DNA of 64,000 bases from an uncultured Pelagibacteraceae bacterium (GTDB lineage: Bacteria > Pseudomonadota > Alphaproteobacteria > Pelagibacterales > Pelagibacteraceae): the NCBI GenBank assembly GCA_902604175.1, contig CACKXR010000003.1, positions 1-64,000 of the forward strand, given 5' to 3'. Below are positions 50,815-59,775 of the stretch, piece after piece (position 1 is the first letter of the stretch; each line of letters opens with the position of its first letter). A model generated the notes under the pieces. That model did no database searches. It saw only the letters and a list, made by a program, of their open reading frames with translations, and was not told the DNA's origin. The position numbers and the translations under genes are program-made.

Positions 50815-51549
50815 TTAATGGTGTAAATTTAATGCATCATTTAAATAGATGCAGGTTAAGATTGCAAAAACATAAGCTTGAAGAAAAGCGACTAAGATCT
50901 CTAAACCTGTTAATGCAACCGAAAAACTCAGTGGAAGCCAACCACCGACTAATCCAAGACTTATCACAAAGCCTCCGAAAACTTTCATCATTGTGTGACC
51001 AGCCATCATATTCGCAAATAATCGAACTGATAAACTTATTGGTCTACTTAAATAAGATATAATTTCTATGACTACTATTAAGGGTAGTAGCACAGCTGGG
51101 ACCCCGCTAGGGACAAATAATTTTAGGTAACCAAAACCATGCTTAATAAAGCCAATGACAGTTACCCCAATGAAAATAAATGCTGCTAAAATAAATGTAA
51201 CGATTATATGACTTGTTACAGTAAATGTGTAAGGGATCATGCCAAACATGTTACAAAAGAGAACAAACATAAATAAAGAAAATATAAACGCAAAATAGGG
51301 TTTTGCTTTTGATCCAGCTGTATCACTTATCATTTTTGCAACAAATGTATAACTTAGCTCTGCTAGTAGTTGTATTTTATTTGGTAATACTGAATTTCTT
51401 TTTGAGCCAAAGTTAAACACAAGTAAAATCGAAACTGTACTAATAATCATAAACAAACTGGCGTTAGTAAAAGATATATCAAATGCTCCAACTTTTATTT
51501 CAGGTCCAATTCGATATACATCAAATTGAGACATAGGATTTGCCGCCAT
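50815..51549 (-). CDS. atpB: ATP synthase F0 subunit a
   Basis: This 244-aa membrane subunit forms the proton half-channels. The essential arginine is in ISLSVRLFANMMAGHTMM. The N-terminal PMSQFDVYRIGPEI and the C-terminal AYVFAILTCIYLNDALNLH match alphaproteobacterial and mitochondrial a subunits. It starts six bases after atpI. Confidence 0.97.
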   Translation of the reverse strand: MAANPMSQFDVYRIGPEIKVGAFDISFTNASLFMIISTVSILLVFNFGSKRNSVLPNKIQLLAELSYTFVAKMISDTAGSKAKPYFAFIFSLFMFVLFCNMFGMIPYTFTVTSHIIVTFILAAFIFIGVTVIGFIKHGFGYLKLFVPSGVPAVLLPLIVVIEIISYLSRPISLSVRLFANMMAGHTMMKVFGGFVISLGLVGGWLPLSFSVALTGLEILVAFLQAYVFAILTCIYLNDALNLHH

Positions 51550-51555
51550 AAATAC

Positions 51556-51831
51556 TTATTTTTGCATATTTTTTGCAGATCTAATTACGTTCGTTATTCC
51601 GGCAACTACTCCCACAAAAAAAAATATTAATATAAACCATGGTTTAGTACCAAAGGTCTTATCAAAAATAAACCCAATAATTGTCCCTACAGCAACTGCA
51701 GCGACCAGTTCAGTGCTTAATTTAAAGGCTGTTCCAATAGGTGAGGGATTGCTTTTTTTATCAAAAAGATTTTTCTTAGAAACCTTGTTTTTTGCAATCT
51801 CTAGGCGAGTTTTTAACGGATCTTTTGGCAT
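51556..51831 (-). CDS. atpI: ATP synthase protein AtpI
   Basis: This 91-aa protein is predicted to assist c-ring assembly or ion supply. A polar N-terminus is followed by two hydrophobic helices with the glycine-rich AVAVGTIIGFIFDKTFGTKPWF between, matching the AtpI/ATPase_gene1 family. It heads the F0 operon, ten bases after smc on the same strand. Confidence 0.88.
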   Translation of the reverse strand: MPKDPLKTRLEIAKNKVSKKNLFDKKSNPSPIGTAFKLSTELVAAVAVGTIIGFIFDKTFGTKPWFILIFFFVGVVAGITNVIRSAKNMQK

Positions 51832-51840
51832 TTGTATAGT

Positions 51841-54414
51841 CTAGGCAACCATACTCTCTGCTTTTTGTAAATCAACTGCAACTAACTGACTAATACCCTT
51901 TTGAGGCATAGTTACTCCATATAATCTATTCATTTTAGACATGGTTAAAGCATGATGAGTTACAATAATAAACTTAGTATTTGTTATTTTAGTCAACTCT
52001 TCAAGCAGACTGCAAAATCTCGTTACATTTGCGTCATCTAGTGGTGCATCAACCTCATCTAAAACACAAATTGGAGATGGGTTAGTTAAAAATACTGCAA
52101 AGATCAATGAAAGTGCAGTTAGTGCTTGTTCTCCACCAGATAACAAGGTTATTGATTGTAATCTTTTTCCAGGAGGGCTTACCAACATCTCTAATCCAGC
52201 TTCTAGAGGATCATCAGAGTCAACTAATTCTAATTTTGCATTTCCTCCATTAAACAATTTTGTATAGACCTCATTAAACTTTCTATTAACTTTCTCAAAA
52301 GCCTCAATTAATCTCTCTCGTCCTTTTTGATTAAGTTCATTTATACTATCTTTCAGTTTTACAATAGCTGTTACTAAATCCGCTCGATCTTTCTCCATTT
52401 TTTTAATCTCTTCCTCATATTTATTAGTTTCTTCGTCTGCTTTTAAGTTTACAGAGCCAAACCTTTCTCTTTCTTGCTTCTTTTTATCCAACGCATCTTC
52501 TTGATCAACAGCGTTTGGGAGTTCATCAACACCATTTAAATTTGAATTTTCTAAAATATTATCTTCATCAAGGTTAAGCTCAGAACTAATACGGTCCAAC
52601 AAATCGCTTTTTCTCTTTTGAAGACCCTCAATAGTTGCTCCAGAACTAGCTTTTCTCTCTCTGATTTGTATTGATTGTTCTTGAATTTCATTTAACTCAT
52701 TTCTAAGACTTTCAATATTTTTATCAGTTTCATCAATAATTAATTCGTTGTCGATTTTTTCTTTGTCTGAAATTCTTAAATTCTCTGAAATTTGACCTTT
52801 TCTTTCTGCTTGAACTTTCGGTTGATTTTCTAAATCATTAAGTTGTAGTTTTAATTTATTTTTTCTTTCAGTAAGTTCTGTAACCATTTTTTCTGAATTT
52901 GATAATAAATTTATCCAACTTTCAATCTCAGTCTCGATACTTTTAATTCTTTGATTTCTTTTAATGGACTCATTTTTAATTGATTGATTTTTACTGTAAG
53001 CATCAGCATATTTTTCTTGAAGTAATTTAATATTTTGTGATTTTTCATTAATACTTAATAATTCTCTTCTTGAATTTTCATCCTTTAGGTCACCCAAATA
53101 ATTATCAAGTTCGATATTGCATCTATCTAACAAAGTAATAGCTTGATTAATTTCATTAGCATCAATTAATTCTTTAATCCTTGAGATAGTATTTTTTACA
53201 TTTTTTATTGGTCCAATACTAATATTTACAGTTCCTTCAGCTATCTTGTTTACAACGTCATCGACTGTTTTTTGCTCCTCCTTTAACCTATTTTTTGCTA
53301 ACTCTAGTTCTTCCTTAGATTGTTTTTCTGTTTCAAAATATCTAGAGTCTGTCTCTATTAAATCTGTTTTTTCCTCTTTAAGTCGTTTTTCATTAGAATT
53401 CGCATCAATAACTATTCCTTTTTCTCTAGTGATATCATCATCAAGAGTTTGGATTGATTTTTTTATAGTTTCGATTTCATCTTGGGTTCTTGTATTTTCT
53501 TCATCTAAGCTTTGAAGTTCTAGATTAAGTCTTTGTATTCTCGATAAATTTTCTATATTTTTTTCTCTTAACGGAGAAACTTTATCTGTTGAAAGTTTTA
53601 TTAAACTCTCTAATTCTGATATTTTTTTATTAAAGCCCTCTACTTCACCCTCAGCTTCGTTATTTATTTCATTTTCTATCCTGATTTCTTTGTCTATCTC
53701 AATTAGTTTTAAATAATATAAACCTGCCTCTATTTTTTTTATTTCCTCAGAAATAAGTTTATATCTTGTTGCTTCCTCGGCCTGTTTTTGAAGATTTGCT
53801 AGTTGCTTTTCTTGTTGTCGTCTAAGCTCATCAGCTCTTTTAAGGTTATTTTCTGCAGCACCTAATCTTAATTCAGCTTCATGCCTTCTTACATGAAGTC
53901 CAGAAATACCTGCTGCCTCCTCCAAAATTGCTCTTCGATCTGTAGGTTTAGCAGTTACCAAAGCTCCAATTCTTCCTTGACTAATCATTGATGGAGAATG
54001 TGCACCAGTGGATAGATCTGCAAAAAACATTTGAGCATCTCTAGCTCTTACTTCTTTACCGTTAATATAAAATTTTGAGCCTTTATCTTTTTCTATTTTT
54101 CTTTTAATTTGAATTTGATCGTGATCTCGATATTGAACTGGACCTTTTCCGTTTTTATTTTCAACTTCTATTGTAACTTCAGCAATATTCTTTGATGATT
54201 TATTTGAGGTACCAGAAAATATTACATCTTCCATTCCTGAACCACGCATACTCTTGGCAGATGTCTCACCCATTGCCCATCTTAAAGATTCAACAATATT
54301 AGATTTTCCACATCCATTAGGTCCAACAATACCCGTTAGGCCATCTTCGATTAAAAAGTCAGCTTTATCAGCAAAAGATTTAAATCCATTTAATTGGATT
54401 TTTTTAAACTCCAT
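51841..54414 (-). CDS. smc: Short SMC-type chromosome segregation ATPase without an evident hinge
   Basis: This 857-aa protein organises chromosomes, probably with ScpA/ScpB. The N-terminal head has GPNGCGKSNI at about residues 31-40. The C-terminal head has the signature LLSGGEQALTALSL and Walker B VLDEVDAPLDDAN. The N-terminal SMC specifics FKSFADK and ISQGRIG confirm SMC over RecN or SbcC. Between the heads lie coiled coils and, near the centre (about 388-450), a short segment with NISIGPIKNVKNT. I cannot find the ~120-aa glycine-rich hinge domain. Usual length is 1,150-1,190 aa. Confidence 0.92.
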   Translation of the reverse strand: MEFKKIQLNGFKSFADKADFLIEDGLTGIVGPNGCGKSNIVESLRWAMGETSAKSMRGSGMEDVIFSGTSNKSSKNIAEVTIEVENKNGKGPVQYRDHDQIQIKRKIEKDKGSKFYINGKEVRARDAQMFFADLSTGAHSPSMISQGRIGALVTAKPTDRRAILEEAAGISGLHVRRHEAELRLGAAENNLKRADELRRQQEKQLANLQKQAEEATRYKLISEEIKKIEAGLYYLKLIEIDKEIRIENEINNEAEGEVEGFNKKISELESLIKLSTDKVSPLREKNIENLSRIQRLNLELQSLDEENTRTQDEIETIKKSIQTLDDDITREKGIVIDANSNEKRLKEEKTDLIETDSRYFETEKQSKEELELAKNRLKEEQKTVDDVVNKIAEGTVNISIGPIKNVKNTISRIKELIDANEINQAITLLDRCNIELDNYLGDLKDENSRRELLSINEKSQNIKLLQEKYADAYSKNQSIKNESIKRNQRIKSIETEIESWINLLSNSEKMVTELTERKNKLKLQLNDLENQPKVQAERKGQISENLRISDKEKIDNELIIDETDKNIESLRNELNEIQEQSIQIRERKASSGATIEGLQKRKSDLLDRISSELNLDEDNILENSNLNGVDELPNAVDQEDALDKKKQERERFGSVNLKADEETNKYEEEIKKMEKDRADLVTAIVKLKDSINELNQKGRERLIEAFEKVNRKFNEVYTKLFNGGNAKLELVDSDDPLEAGLEMLVSPPGKRLQSITLLSGGEQALTALSLIFAVFLTNPSPICVLDEVDAPLDDANVTRFCSLLEELTKITNTKFIIVTHHALTMSKMNRLYGVTMPQKGISQLVAVDLQKAESMVA

Positions 54415-54422
54415 GACTTAAC

Positions 54423-55001
54423 TTATATCAGTTTTTCAAGAGCTTTTTTTAAATTTTTGTAATTTAGAGTTTTTTCAAACTTTTTGTCATTAATTATTAT
54501 CGTAGGAGTAGCATTAACTTTGAAGTTTTTTACTCCATCGATTCGATCATTTAATACAAAATCTTCTATTTGCTTGTTATTTATACAATTTTCAAAATCA
54601 ACACTATGTCCTTCACTGATTAAAAATTTTTGAAGATTTATATTTGCCTCCTCAACTGTATTTCCTCTTACCCATTTCTGTTGATTGGCATACAAGCTTT
54701 CAAGTATTTCTGGATCTCCATCATTCTTGCATTGAGAAACTTTAGATGCATTAAATGCTGCCATATCCAAAGGAAAATGTCTAAATTCAATTTTAGCTAA
54801 ACCTGTATCTAGATACTCTTTCTTTAATAATGGATAAACATCTTTATGAAAATTAGCACAGTGGCTACAAGTTAAAGATTCAAAAGCGATGATAGATATT
54901 TTTGCACTCTTATTTCCTACAAGAATTCTTTTAATTTCGTCAGCTTGAGCACTTAGCGCACTGAAGAAAAAAAATATTGAAATTATTAAAATTTTTTTCA
55001 T
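54423..55001 (-). CDS. DsbA-like periplasmic thiol-disulfide oxidoreductase
   Basis: This 192-aa protein has a signal peptide ending near SAQADE. The thioredoxin-fold active site is ESLTCSHCANFHKD and the cis-proline motif is NATPTIII. CSHC differs from the CPHC of E. coli DsbA but is found in alphaproteobacterial relatives next to smc. It would oxidise or isomerise disulfides in exported proteins. It is 8 bases upstream of smc and overlaps DUF721 by 4 bases. Confidence 0.9.
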   Translation of the reverse strand: MKKILIISIFFFFSALSAQADEIKRILVGNKSAKISIIAFESLTCSHCANFHKDVYPLLKKEYLDTGLAKIEFRHFPLDMAAFNASKVSQCKNDGDPEILESLYANQQKWVRGNTVEEANINLQKFLISEGHSVDFENCINNKQIEDFVLNDRIDGVKNFKVNATPTIIINDKKFEKTLNYKNLKKALEKLI

Positions 55002-55486
55002 TTTTTTTTAAACACTTTAGTTAGCTCTAATAATGATTGTTTAATTTTTTTATTTTTAACATCACTGATTTTGTCTTTAAATCTATTTATTGTCACATTT
55101 TTCTCATTAATTTCTAGTTTAGGGGAAACTTTTTGTTCATTATCAAAACTAATGAATTTAAGTTTCTCAACAACTTCATAACCAAAATAAGCATTCATCT
55201 TATTTAAAATATCTTTTTTTGAATATTCTGTGTCAACTTCGTGGCCTCTTTTGACCATTATCACTAATGTACTTACACCAAATTTATTTGAACTTTTAAA
55301 TTTTTTTGGATAGCAGCACTTGAACAACTCGTCACCTACAAGGTATTTCCAATTACTCAGGGTTTCTGAATAAATGTGACCTTTTTTATTAATAATCCTT
55401 TTTACATTTTTTGGCAAAGTGTCTTTAAAAGATCTTAAGCCTTGAATGGAGACATTTCTCTGCTTAGTATTATTTTTAAATTGCAT
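54998..55486 (-). CDS. DUF721 / DciA-like protein
   Basis: The ATG at 55486 gives 162 aa; the tracked TTG is four codons earlier. DUF721 includes DciA, which helps load the DnaB helicase. The conserved pattern is seen in LSNWKYLVGDELFKCCYPKKF, then TLVIMVKRGHEVDTEYSKKDILNKMNAYFGYEVV. The C-terminus (residues 115-162) is basic and probably disordered. The gene lies back-to-back with mutY with no bases between the two ATGs. Confidence 0.8.
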   Translation of the reverse strand: MQFKNNTKQRNVSIQGLRSFKDTLPKNVKRIINKKGHIYSETLSNWKYLVGDELFKCCYPKKFKSSNKFGVSTLVIMVKRGHEVDTEYSKKDILNKMNAYFGYEVVEKLKFISFDNEQKVSPKLEINEKNVTINRFKDKISDVKNKKIKQSLLELTKVFKKK

Positions 55487-56470
55487 ATGAAAGATCAAAT
55501 AATAACAAATAAAATTCTTAATTGGTATGACATAAATAAGCGAGTTTTACCCTGGAGAAAAAAAGTCTCTCATAAAAAAAAGCAATATTACACATTAGTT
55601 AGTGAATTTATGTTACAGCAAACTCAGGTAGCGACAGTAATCCCTTACTTTAATAGATTTATAAAAAATATTCCTGACTTAGAGACTTTAGCAAATTTCG
55701 AAAATCAAAAACTGATTAAGCTTTGGGAGGGTCTTGGCTATTATTCTAGAGTTAAAAATTTAAAAAAAACTGCACAATTAGTTGTTAAAAAATTTGATAA
55801 AAAACTTCCAAGAGAATATTTAGAATTAAAATCTCTTCCAGGTATTGGTGATTATACCGCAAGTGCGATATCAGCTATAGCTTTCAATAAACGTATTATC
55901 CCTTTAGACGGAAACATTGAAAGAGTTCTTAAAAGATATTTATATTTAAAAAAAGAAAATGAAATTAATAAAGAGAAGTTAATTGAGAAAAAAAAAATCT
56001 TTGGATCTTCGAATAGGGCAAGTGATTATGCTCAAGCCTTAATGGAACTAGGAGCTTTAATCTGTAAACCGAATAATCCTCATTGTGAACAATGTCCAAT
56101 TTCAAATAACTGTATTGCTTTAAAAAAAAAAGATTTCCTACTTACTAAAATCAAAAAAAAAAATAACAATAAATATTATTTGTTAAAAGTATATAAAGAT
56201 AAAAATAAATATCTTTTGATCAAAAATACTAAATTTAACTTTTTGAAAAATTTTAGTATTTTTCCAATGCAAGAATTATCAAAGCCTATAAGTTCAACAG
56301 ATATAGTTAATTTCAAGATGTCAAATATGAATATGAATATAAAAATTGAACATAAGAATAAAGTAGGTTCATTGCCAACTTCCCACTGGATCGATCCTAA
56401 GAAGTTAAAAAACTACACATTACCAACTTTTACAAAAAGAATTGTTAGATACCTAGAAAGTAATAAATGA
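55487..56470 (+). CDS. mutY: A/G-specific adenine DNA glycosylase MutY
   Basis: This 327-aa repair enzyme removes adenine mispaired with 8-oxoguanine. The ATG at 55487 starts MKDQIITNKIL; the tracked ORF adds 15 residues from the opposite gene. It has SEFMLQQTQVATVIPYF with the catalytic glutamate. The helix-hairpin-helix LPGIGDYTASAISAIAF follows, with the aspartate in PLDGNIERVL. The [4Fe-4S] cysteines lie in CKPNNPHCEQCPISNNC. The C-terminal recognition domain is shortish. It overlaps the next gene by ATGA. Confidence 0.96.
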   Translation: MKDQIITNKILNWYDINKRVLPWRKKVSHKKKQYYTLVSEFMLQQTQVATVIPYFNRFIKNIPDLETLANFENQKLIKLWEGLGYYSRVKNLKKTAQLVVKKFDKKLPREYLELKSLPGIGDYTASAISAIAFNKRIIPLDGNIERVLKRYLYLKKENEINKEKLIEKKKIFGSSNRASDYAQALMELGALICKPNNPHCEQCPISNNCIALKKKDFLLTKIKKKNNNKYYLLKVYKDKNKYLLIKNTKFNFLKNFSIFPMQELSKPISSTDIVNFKMSNMNMNIKIEHKNKVGSLPTSHWIDPKKLKNYTLPTFTKRIVRYLESNK

Positions 56471-57618
56471 AAAAAATTGGAATTATAGGAGCAGGAATTT
56501 CAGGTTTATTTATTGCTAATTTATTTAAAGATAATCCTAATTATCAAGTTACAATATTTGAAAAAAAGCACTCAGTAGAGTTAGAGGAGGGGTATGGGAT
56601 CCAACTTTCAACCAATAGTATCAAGCTTTTAAACAAAATTGGATTTAATGAAATAGAAAATAAAGAAAAGTTCAATCCCGAAAAAATTGATTTTTATGAG
56701 ATTAAAAATCAAAAAAAAATATCCGATTTGAATATCTCTGAATATAATTCTGAGGATTGTAAATACACTACAATGAAAAGATCTACATTAATTGAATTTT
56801 TAAAAAATAGATTGGATGAACAGGTTATAAAATATGAGCATAGCATTGAGAAAATCGAAAAAAAAAATGATCAAATAAATTTAACTTTTAAGAATAATCA
56901 AAATTTTATTTGTGAATATCTAATTATATCTGATGGTATTTTTTCTAAAGGAAAATCCTTAGTTTCTAATAATCAAATTGAGCCAACTTATAATAATTGT
57001 ATTGCAATTAGAGGTAAAATCCCACGGGGTAACTTAATTAATTTAAATGAAATGAATATTTCTTTATTTGTAGGTCATGATCTTCATTATGTTATTTATC
57101 CAATTGATAATAGTAGTAGAGAATTGAATTTTATTGGAGTTTTAAAACATCAATTAACTGCAAATGAGCTTAAAAACTATAGCCTTTTTGACGAAAAAGC
57201 TTTTATTGAGGGAATTAAAAATAAATTACAAAATAAAATTTCTTCTTCAATTTTAAGTAATATAAATAATATCAAGTGCTTCCCAGTTTTTGTTAGTAAA
57301 GATTTTCACAAATCAGTTGAAAATATATATCTTGTTGGAGACGCATTTTTTGCGTTTCCACCTTCTTTTGCGCAAGGAGCCTCACAATCTATTGAAGGTG
57401 CATCAGAATTATTTGAGAGCATCATACATAATAAAACTGATTATTATATTAATAGAGTTTCAAGAGTAAAAATGATTAATAATAGATCAAAACTAAATCA
57501 ATTTGCTTTTCATGTGTCAAATCCAATTATAGTGTTCTTCAGAAATATAGGATTAAAAGTATTAACTAAGAACAAAACATTCTTAGAAAATTACTTGGGT
57601 AAAATTTATAAAAACTAA
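56467..57618 (+). CDS. FAD-dependent aromatic-type monooxygenase
   Basis: This 383-aa flavoprotein belongs to the UbiH/salicylate-hydroxylase group. The dinucleotide motif is IGIIGAGISGLFIANLF. The middle DG motif is ISDGIFSKGKS, and the FAD-closing motif is GDAFFAFPPSFAQGASQSIEGA. A ubiquinone hydroxylase is possible, since SAR11-type genomes need C5/C6/C1 hydroxylases, but a small-molecule hydroxylase is equally likely. It overlaps mutY by 4 bases and shares a CTAA double-stop with the convergent AbrB gene. Confidence 0.85.
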   Translation: MKKIGIIGAGISGLFIANLFKDNPNYQVTIFEKKHSVELEEGYGIQLSTNSIKLLNKIGFNEIENKEKFNPEKIDFYEIKNQKKISDLNISEYNSEDCKYTTMKRSTLIEFLKNRLDEQVIKYEHSIEKIEKKNDQINLTFKNNQNFICEYLIISDGIFSKGKSLVSNNQIEPTYNNCIAIRGKIPRGNLINLNEMNISLFVGHDLHYVIYPIDNSSRELNFIGVLKHQLTANELKNYSLFDEKAFIEGIKNKLQNKISSSILSNINNIKCFPVFVSKDFHKSVENIYLVGDAFFAFPPSFAQGASQSIEGASELFESIIHNKTDYYINRVSRVKMINNRSKLNQFAFHVSNPIIVFFRNIGLKVLTKNKTFLENYLGKIYKN

Positions 57619-58640
57619 CTATTTGAAAATATATATTTCATTATAAATGGCATACAGATCATAATAGTAAAAAGTCTTATAACATGGTGTGCTAATACGA
57701 AATCTGGTTCATAATTAAATGCAAGTGCCATTCCAGTCATTTCGTATAAACCACCTGGACAATAAGAAATAATCAGTGCAAGAAAATCTAAATCAAAAAT
57801 TAAATGTGTTAAGTAAGCAAATATTATCGTTATAAGAAAAATTAAAATAATTCCAACTATACTAAATTTTAAATTTAAAAAAAAATCTTTAACTTTATAA
57901 TTTTGAAATCTTGACCCAATAAAACTACCAATAATAAGTAAACATATATTGAGTCCAATATCAGGGAATACTATTTTGGTAAAACCAGAAACATATAAAG
58001 CGCCACATCCAATCACAGGTCCTAAAAAATATGGAGATGGAGATTTTATTTTTTTCATTATCAAAACAGAAACTAATGATACTACTAAGATTGATGCAAA
58101 CTGACTTAAATCAAAGTATATTTCTTTTTTGTAAACATAGCTGTTGTCACCAAGATAATATTGAATAGAAAACGGTAGAATAGTTACAATAAAAAACATT
58201 CTTGAAAGATGAGTTATAAAATGTTTCCTTACATCAATATTGCCTAGATCTTCTGATATTAAGAAGACAGCAGTTGCACCGCCTGGTGTTGAAGAGGAAA
58301 CAGACGTTGGCAAATCAAAATTACAAAATCTTCTGTAAAATAATGACAATAAAAAAATGCTAATAAAAATCATTAAAAATTGCATTATGAAGCTTCCACT
58401 CCATTTTATTACATCATTAATAATACTTGGTGAAAGCTTTGAAGCTATGTAAATACCGATTACAATCCTTGTTGTTGTCCAAATTATTTCTGGAATTTTA
58501 AAAGTAAAGCCTGAAAAACTAAGTATCATAACCGAAATGACCGGCCCTAAAAAAAATGGCAATGGAAAGTTTAAATAATAAGCTACTGTTGCACCACTTA
58601 TTGCAACTAAAAGTAAAATAGATAGATTTTTCAACATCAA
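57615..58640 (-). CDS. AbrB-type duplicated membrane protein (putative transporter)
   Basis: This 341-aa protein has about ten hydrophobic helices in two similar halves. Each half has PFFLGPVI/PYFLGPVIG and the later pairs SSSTPGGATAV and SYCPGGLYEMTGMAL. This matches the Gram-negative AbrB duplication family, named in databases as AbrB or ammonia monooxygenase; it has nothing to do with the AbrB regulator of Bacillus. A carboxylate transport role is speculated. It follows the enolase-superfamily gene by ten bases on the same strand, so it may act on the same compound. Confidence 0.8.
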   Translation of the reverse strand: MMLKNLSILLLVAISGATVAYYLNFPLPFFLGPVISVMILSFSGFTFKIPEIIWTTTRIVIGIYIASKLSPSIINDVIKWSGSFIMQFLMIFISIFLLSLFYRRFCNFDLPTSVSSSTPGGATAVFLISEDLGNIDVRKHFITHLSRMFFIVTILPFSIQYYLGDNSYVYKKEIYFDLSQFASILVVSLVSVLIMKKIKSPSPYFLGPVIGCGALYVSGFTKIVFPDIGLNICLLIIGSFIGSRFQNYKVKDFFLNLKFSIVGIILIFLITIIFAYLTHLIFDLDFLALIISYCPGGLYEMTGMALAFNYEPDFVLAHHVIRLFTIMICMPFIMKYIFSNS

Positions 58641-58650
58641 TTTTGAAAAC

Positions 58651-59775
58651 TTAACTATATTTTTTTACAAGATCCCAGTCCAATTTAACGCCAAGCCCGA
58701 CTTCTCTAGGAACATCTATGTAGCCATCACTAATTTTTGGTTTATTAATCCAAATTTTCTCATGAACAGGATCTCTATTTGAATCTGCAAAAATTTCAAC
58801 ATAGGTACCTTTAACCTCTGAACCAAGAAGATGACGAGAAATTGATGCCTCTTCATGATGTGCCATTTCAATATTATGTTCATTACAAATTTTAGCTGCT
58901 CTTTTCCATTCAGTTATTCCTCCAGCATGAAAACTATCTAGATTACAAACATCTATTGAATTTTTTTCTACCATTCTTCTTATTCCATAATGATTAATCT
59001 CACTTTGCCCAGCAGCTATTTTAATTTTTGTTTTTTTTTTTAATTCTGACATAAAGTTAATATCATCCCACCAATGACATGGTTCCTCTAGCCATCTTAC
59101 GTTAATATCTTTTGCCATTTCGCAAAACTGAAAAGCCTCTTCAACACTATAGCCGCAGTTTACATCAACCATTAGATCAAAATCACTACTTACAGCTTTT
59201 TTTGCTGCTATAACTCTTTTAAAATCTTCCTTAGGTTCTAATTTGCCGATCTTAAATTTACATGCTTTGAACCCAAGATCTTCATACATCTTCATTTCAT
59301 CTTGAATCCCATTTTCATCTTTCCCATCTACATAGTAGCCACCTATTGTAGAAACTTTTAGCTTTTCTTTTTTTTTCCCAAGCAAATCAACTACTGATTT
59401 TTTTTTTGATTTTCCTATAATATCCCAGATTGCAAAATCAATGCATGCAATTGCTCTTATTAGTGTATTCTTTAAAATTGGTCTATTATCTGTAGCAGCA
59501 TTTTTAACGTGCTTCATAAATAATAAATTCCAAATAGTCTCTAATTCATTTGGATCAGAACCAATGATATCAGGACCTAAAATTTCATTAATACTTTTTA
59601 ATATTAAATCACTTTTATATCTGTCATCTCCTGCAAATACCTCACTAATAATACCATCATTGGTATAAATTTTTGTTATTATTGCAGTCCTTCTATCAAC
59701 ATTATAGGTTCCACCTCCAAAACTTTTATTAAGAGGCACATCTACCTTAAGTGCTTCAACCTTGTCAATTTTCAT
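58651..59775 (-). CDS. Mandelate racemase / muconate lactonizing enzyme family protein
   Basis: The start is the ATG at 59775 (374 aa) with a full SD (AAAGGAGG) just before it; the tracked extension lies inside the permease. Enolase-superfamily residues line up: the KxK motif at 173/175 (ACKFKIG), metal ligands D204 (VDVNCG), E230 (WLEEPCHW) and E259 (GQSEIN), and the D280/H307 pair. This set is the mandelate-racemase pattern seen in racemases and sugar-acid dehydratases. The substrate is unknown. Two permease genes upstream on the same transcript point to a compound imported by this ABC system. Confidence 0.92.
   Translation of the reverse strand: MKIDKVEALKVDVPLNKSFGGGTYNVDRRTAIITKIYTNDGIISEVFAGDDRYKSDLILKSINEILGPDIIGSDPNELETIWNLLFMKHVKNAATDNRPILKNTLIRAIACIDFAIWDIIGKSKKKSVVDLLGKKKEKLKVSTIGGYYVDGKDENGIQDEMKMYEDLGFKACKFKIGKLEPKEDFKRVIAAKKAVSSDFDLMVDVNCGYSVEEAFQFCEMAKDINVRWLEEPCHWWDDINFMSELKKKTKIKIAAGQSEINHYGIRRMVEKNSIDVCNLDSFHAGGITEWKRAAKICNEHNIEMAHHEEASISRHLLGSEVKGTYVEIFADSNRDPVHEKIWINKPKISDGYIDVPREVGLGVKLDWDLVKKYS

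Noticed and set aside
50667-51062. 131-aa plus-strand ORF across atpE and atpB
   Set aside because: It is antisense to two clear ATP synthase genes, with leucine-rich antisense composition.
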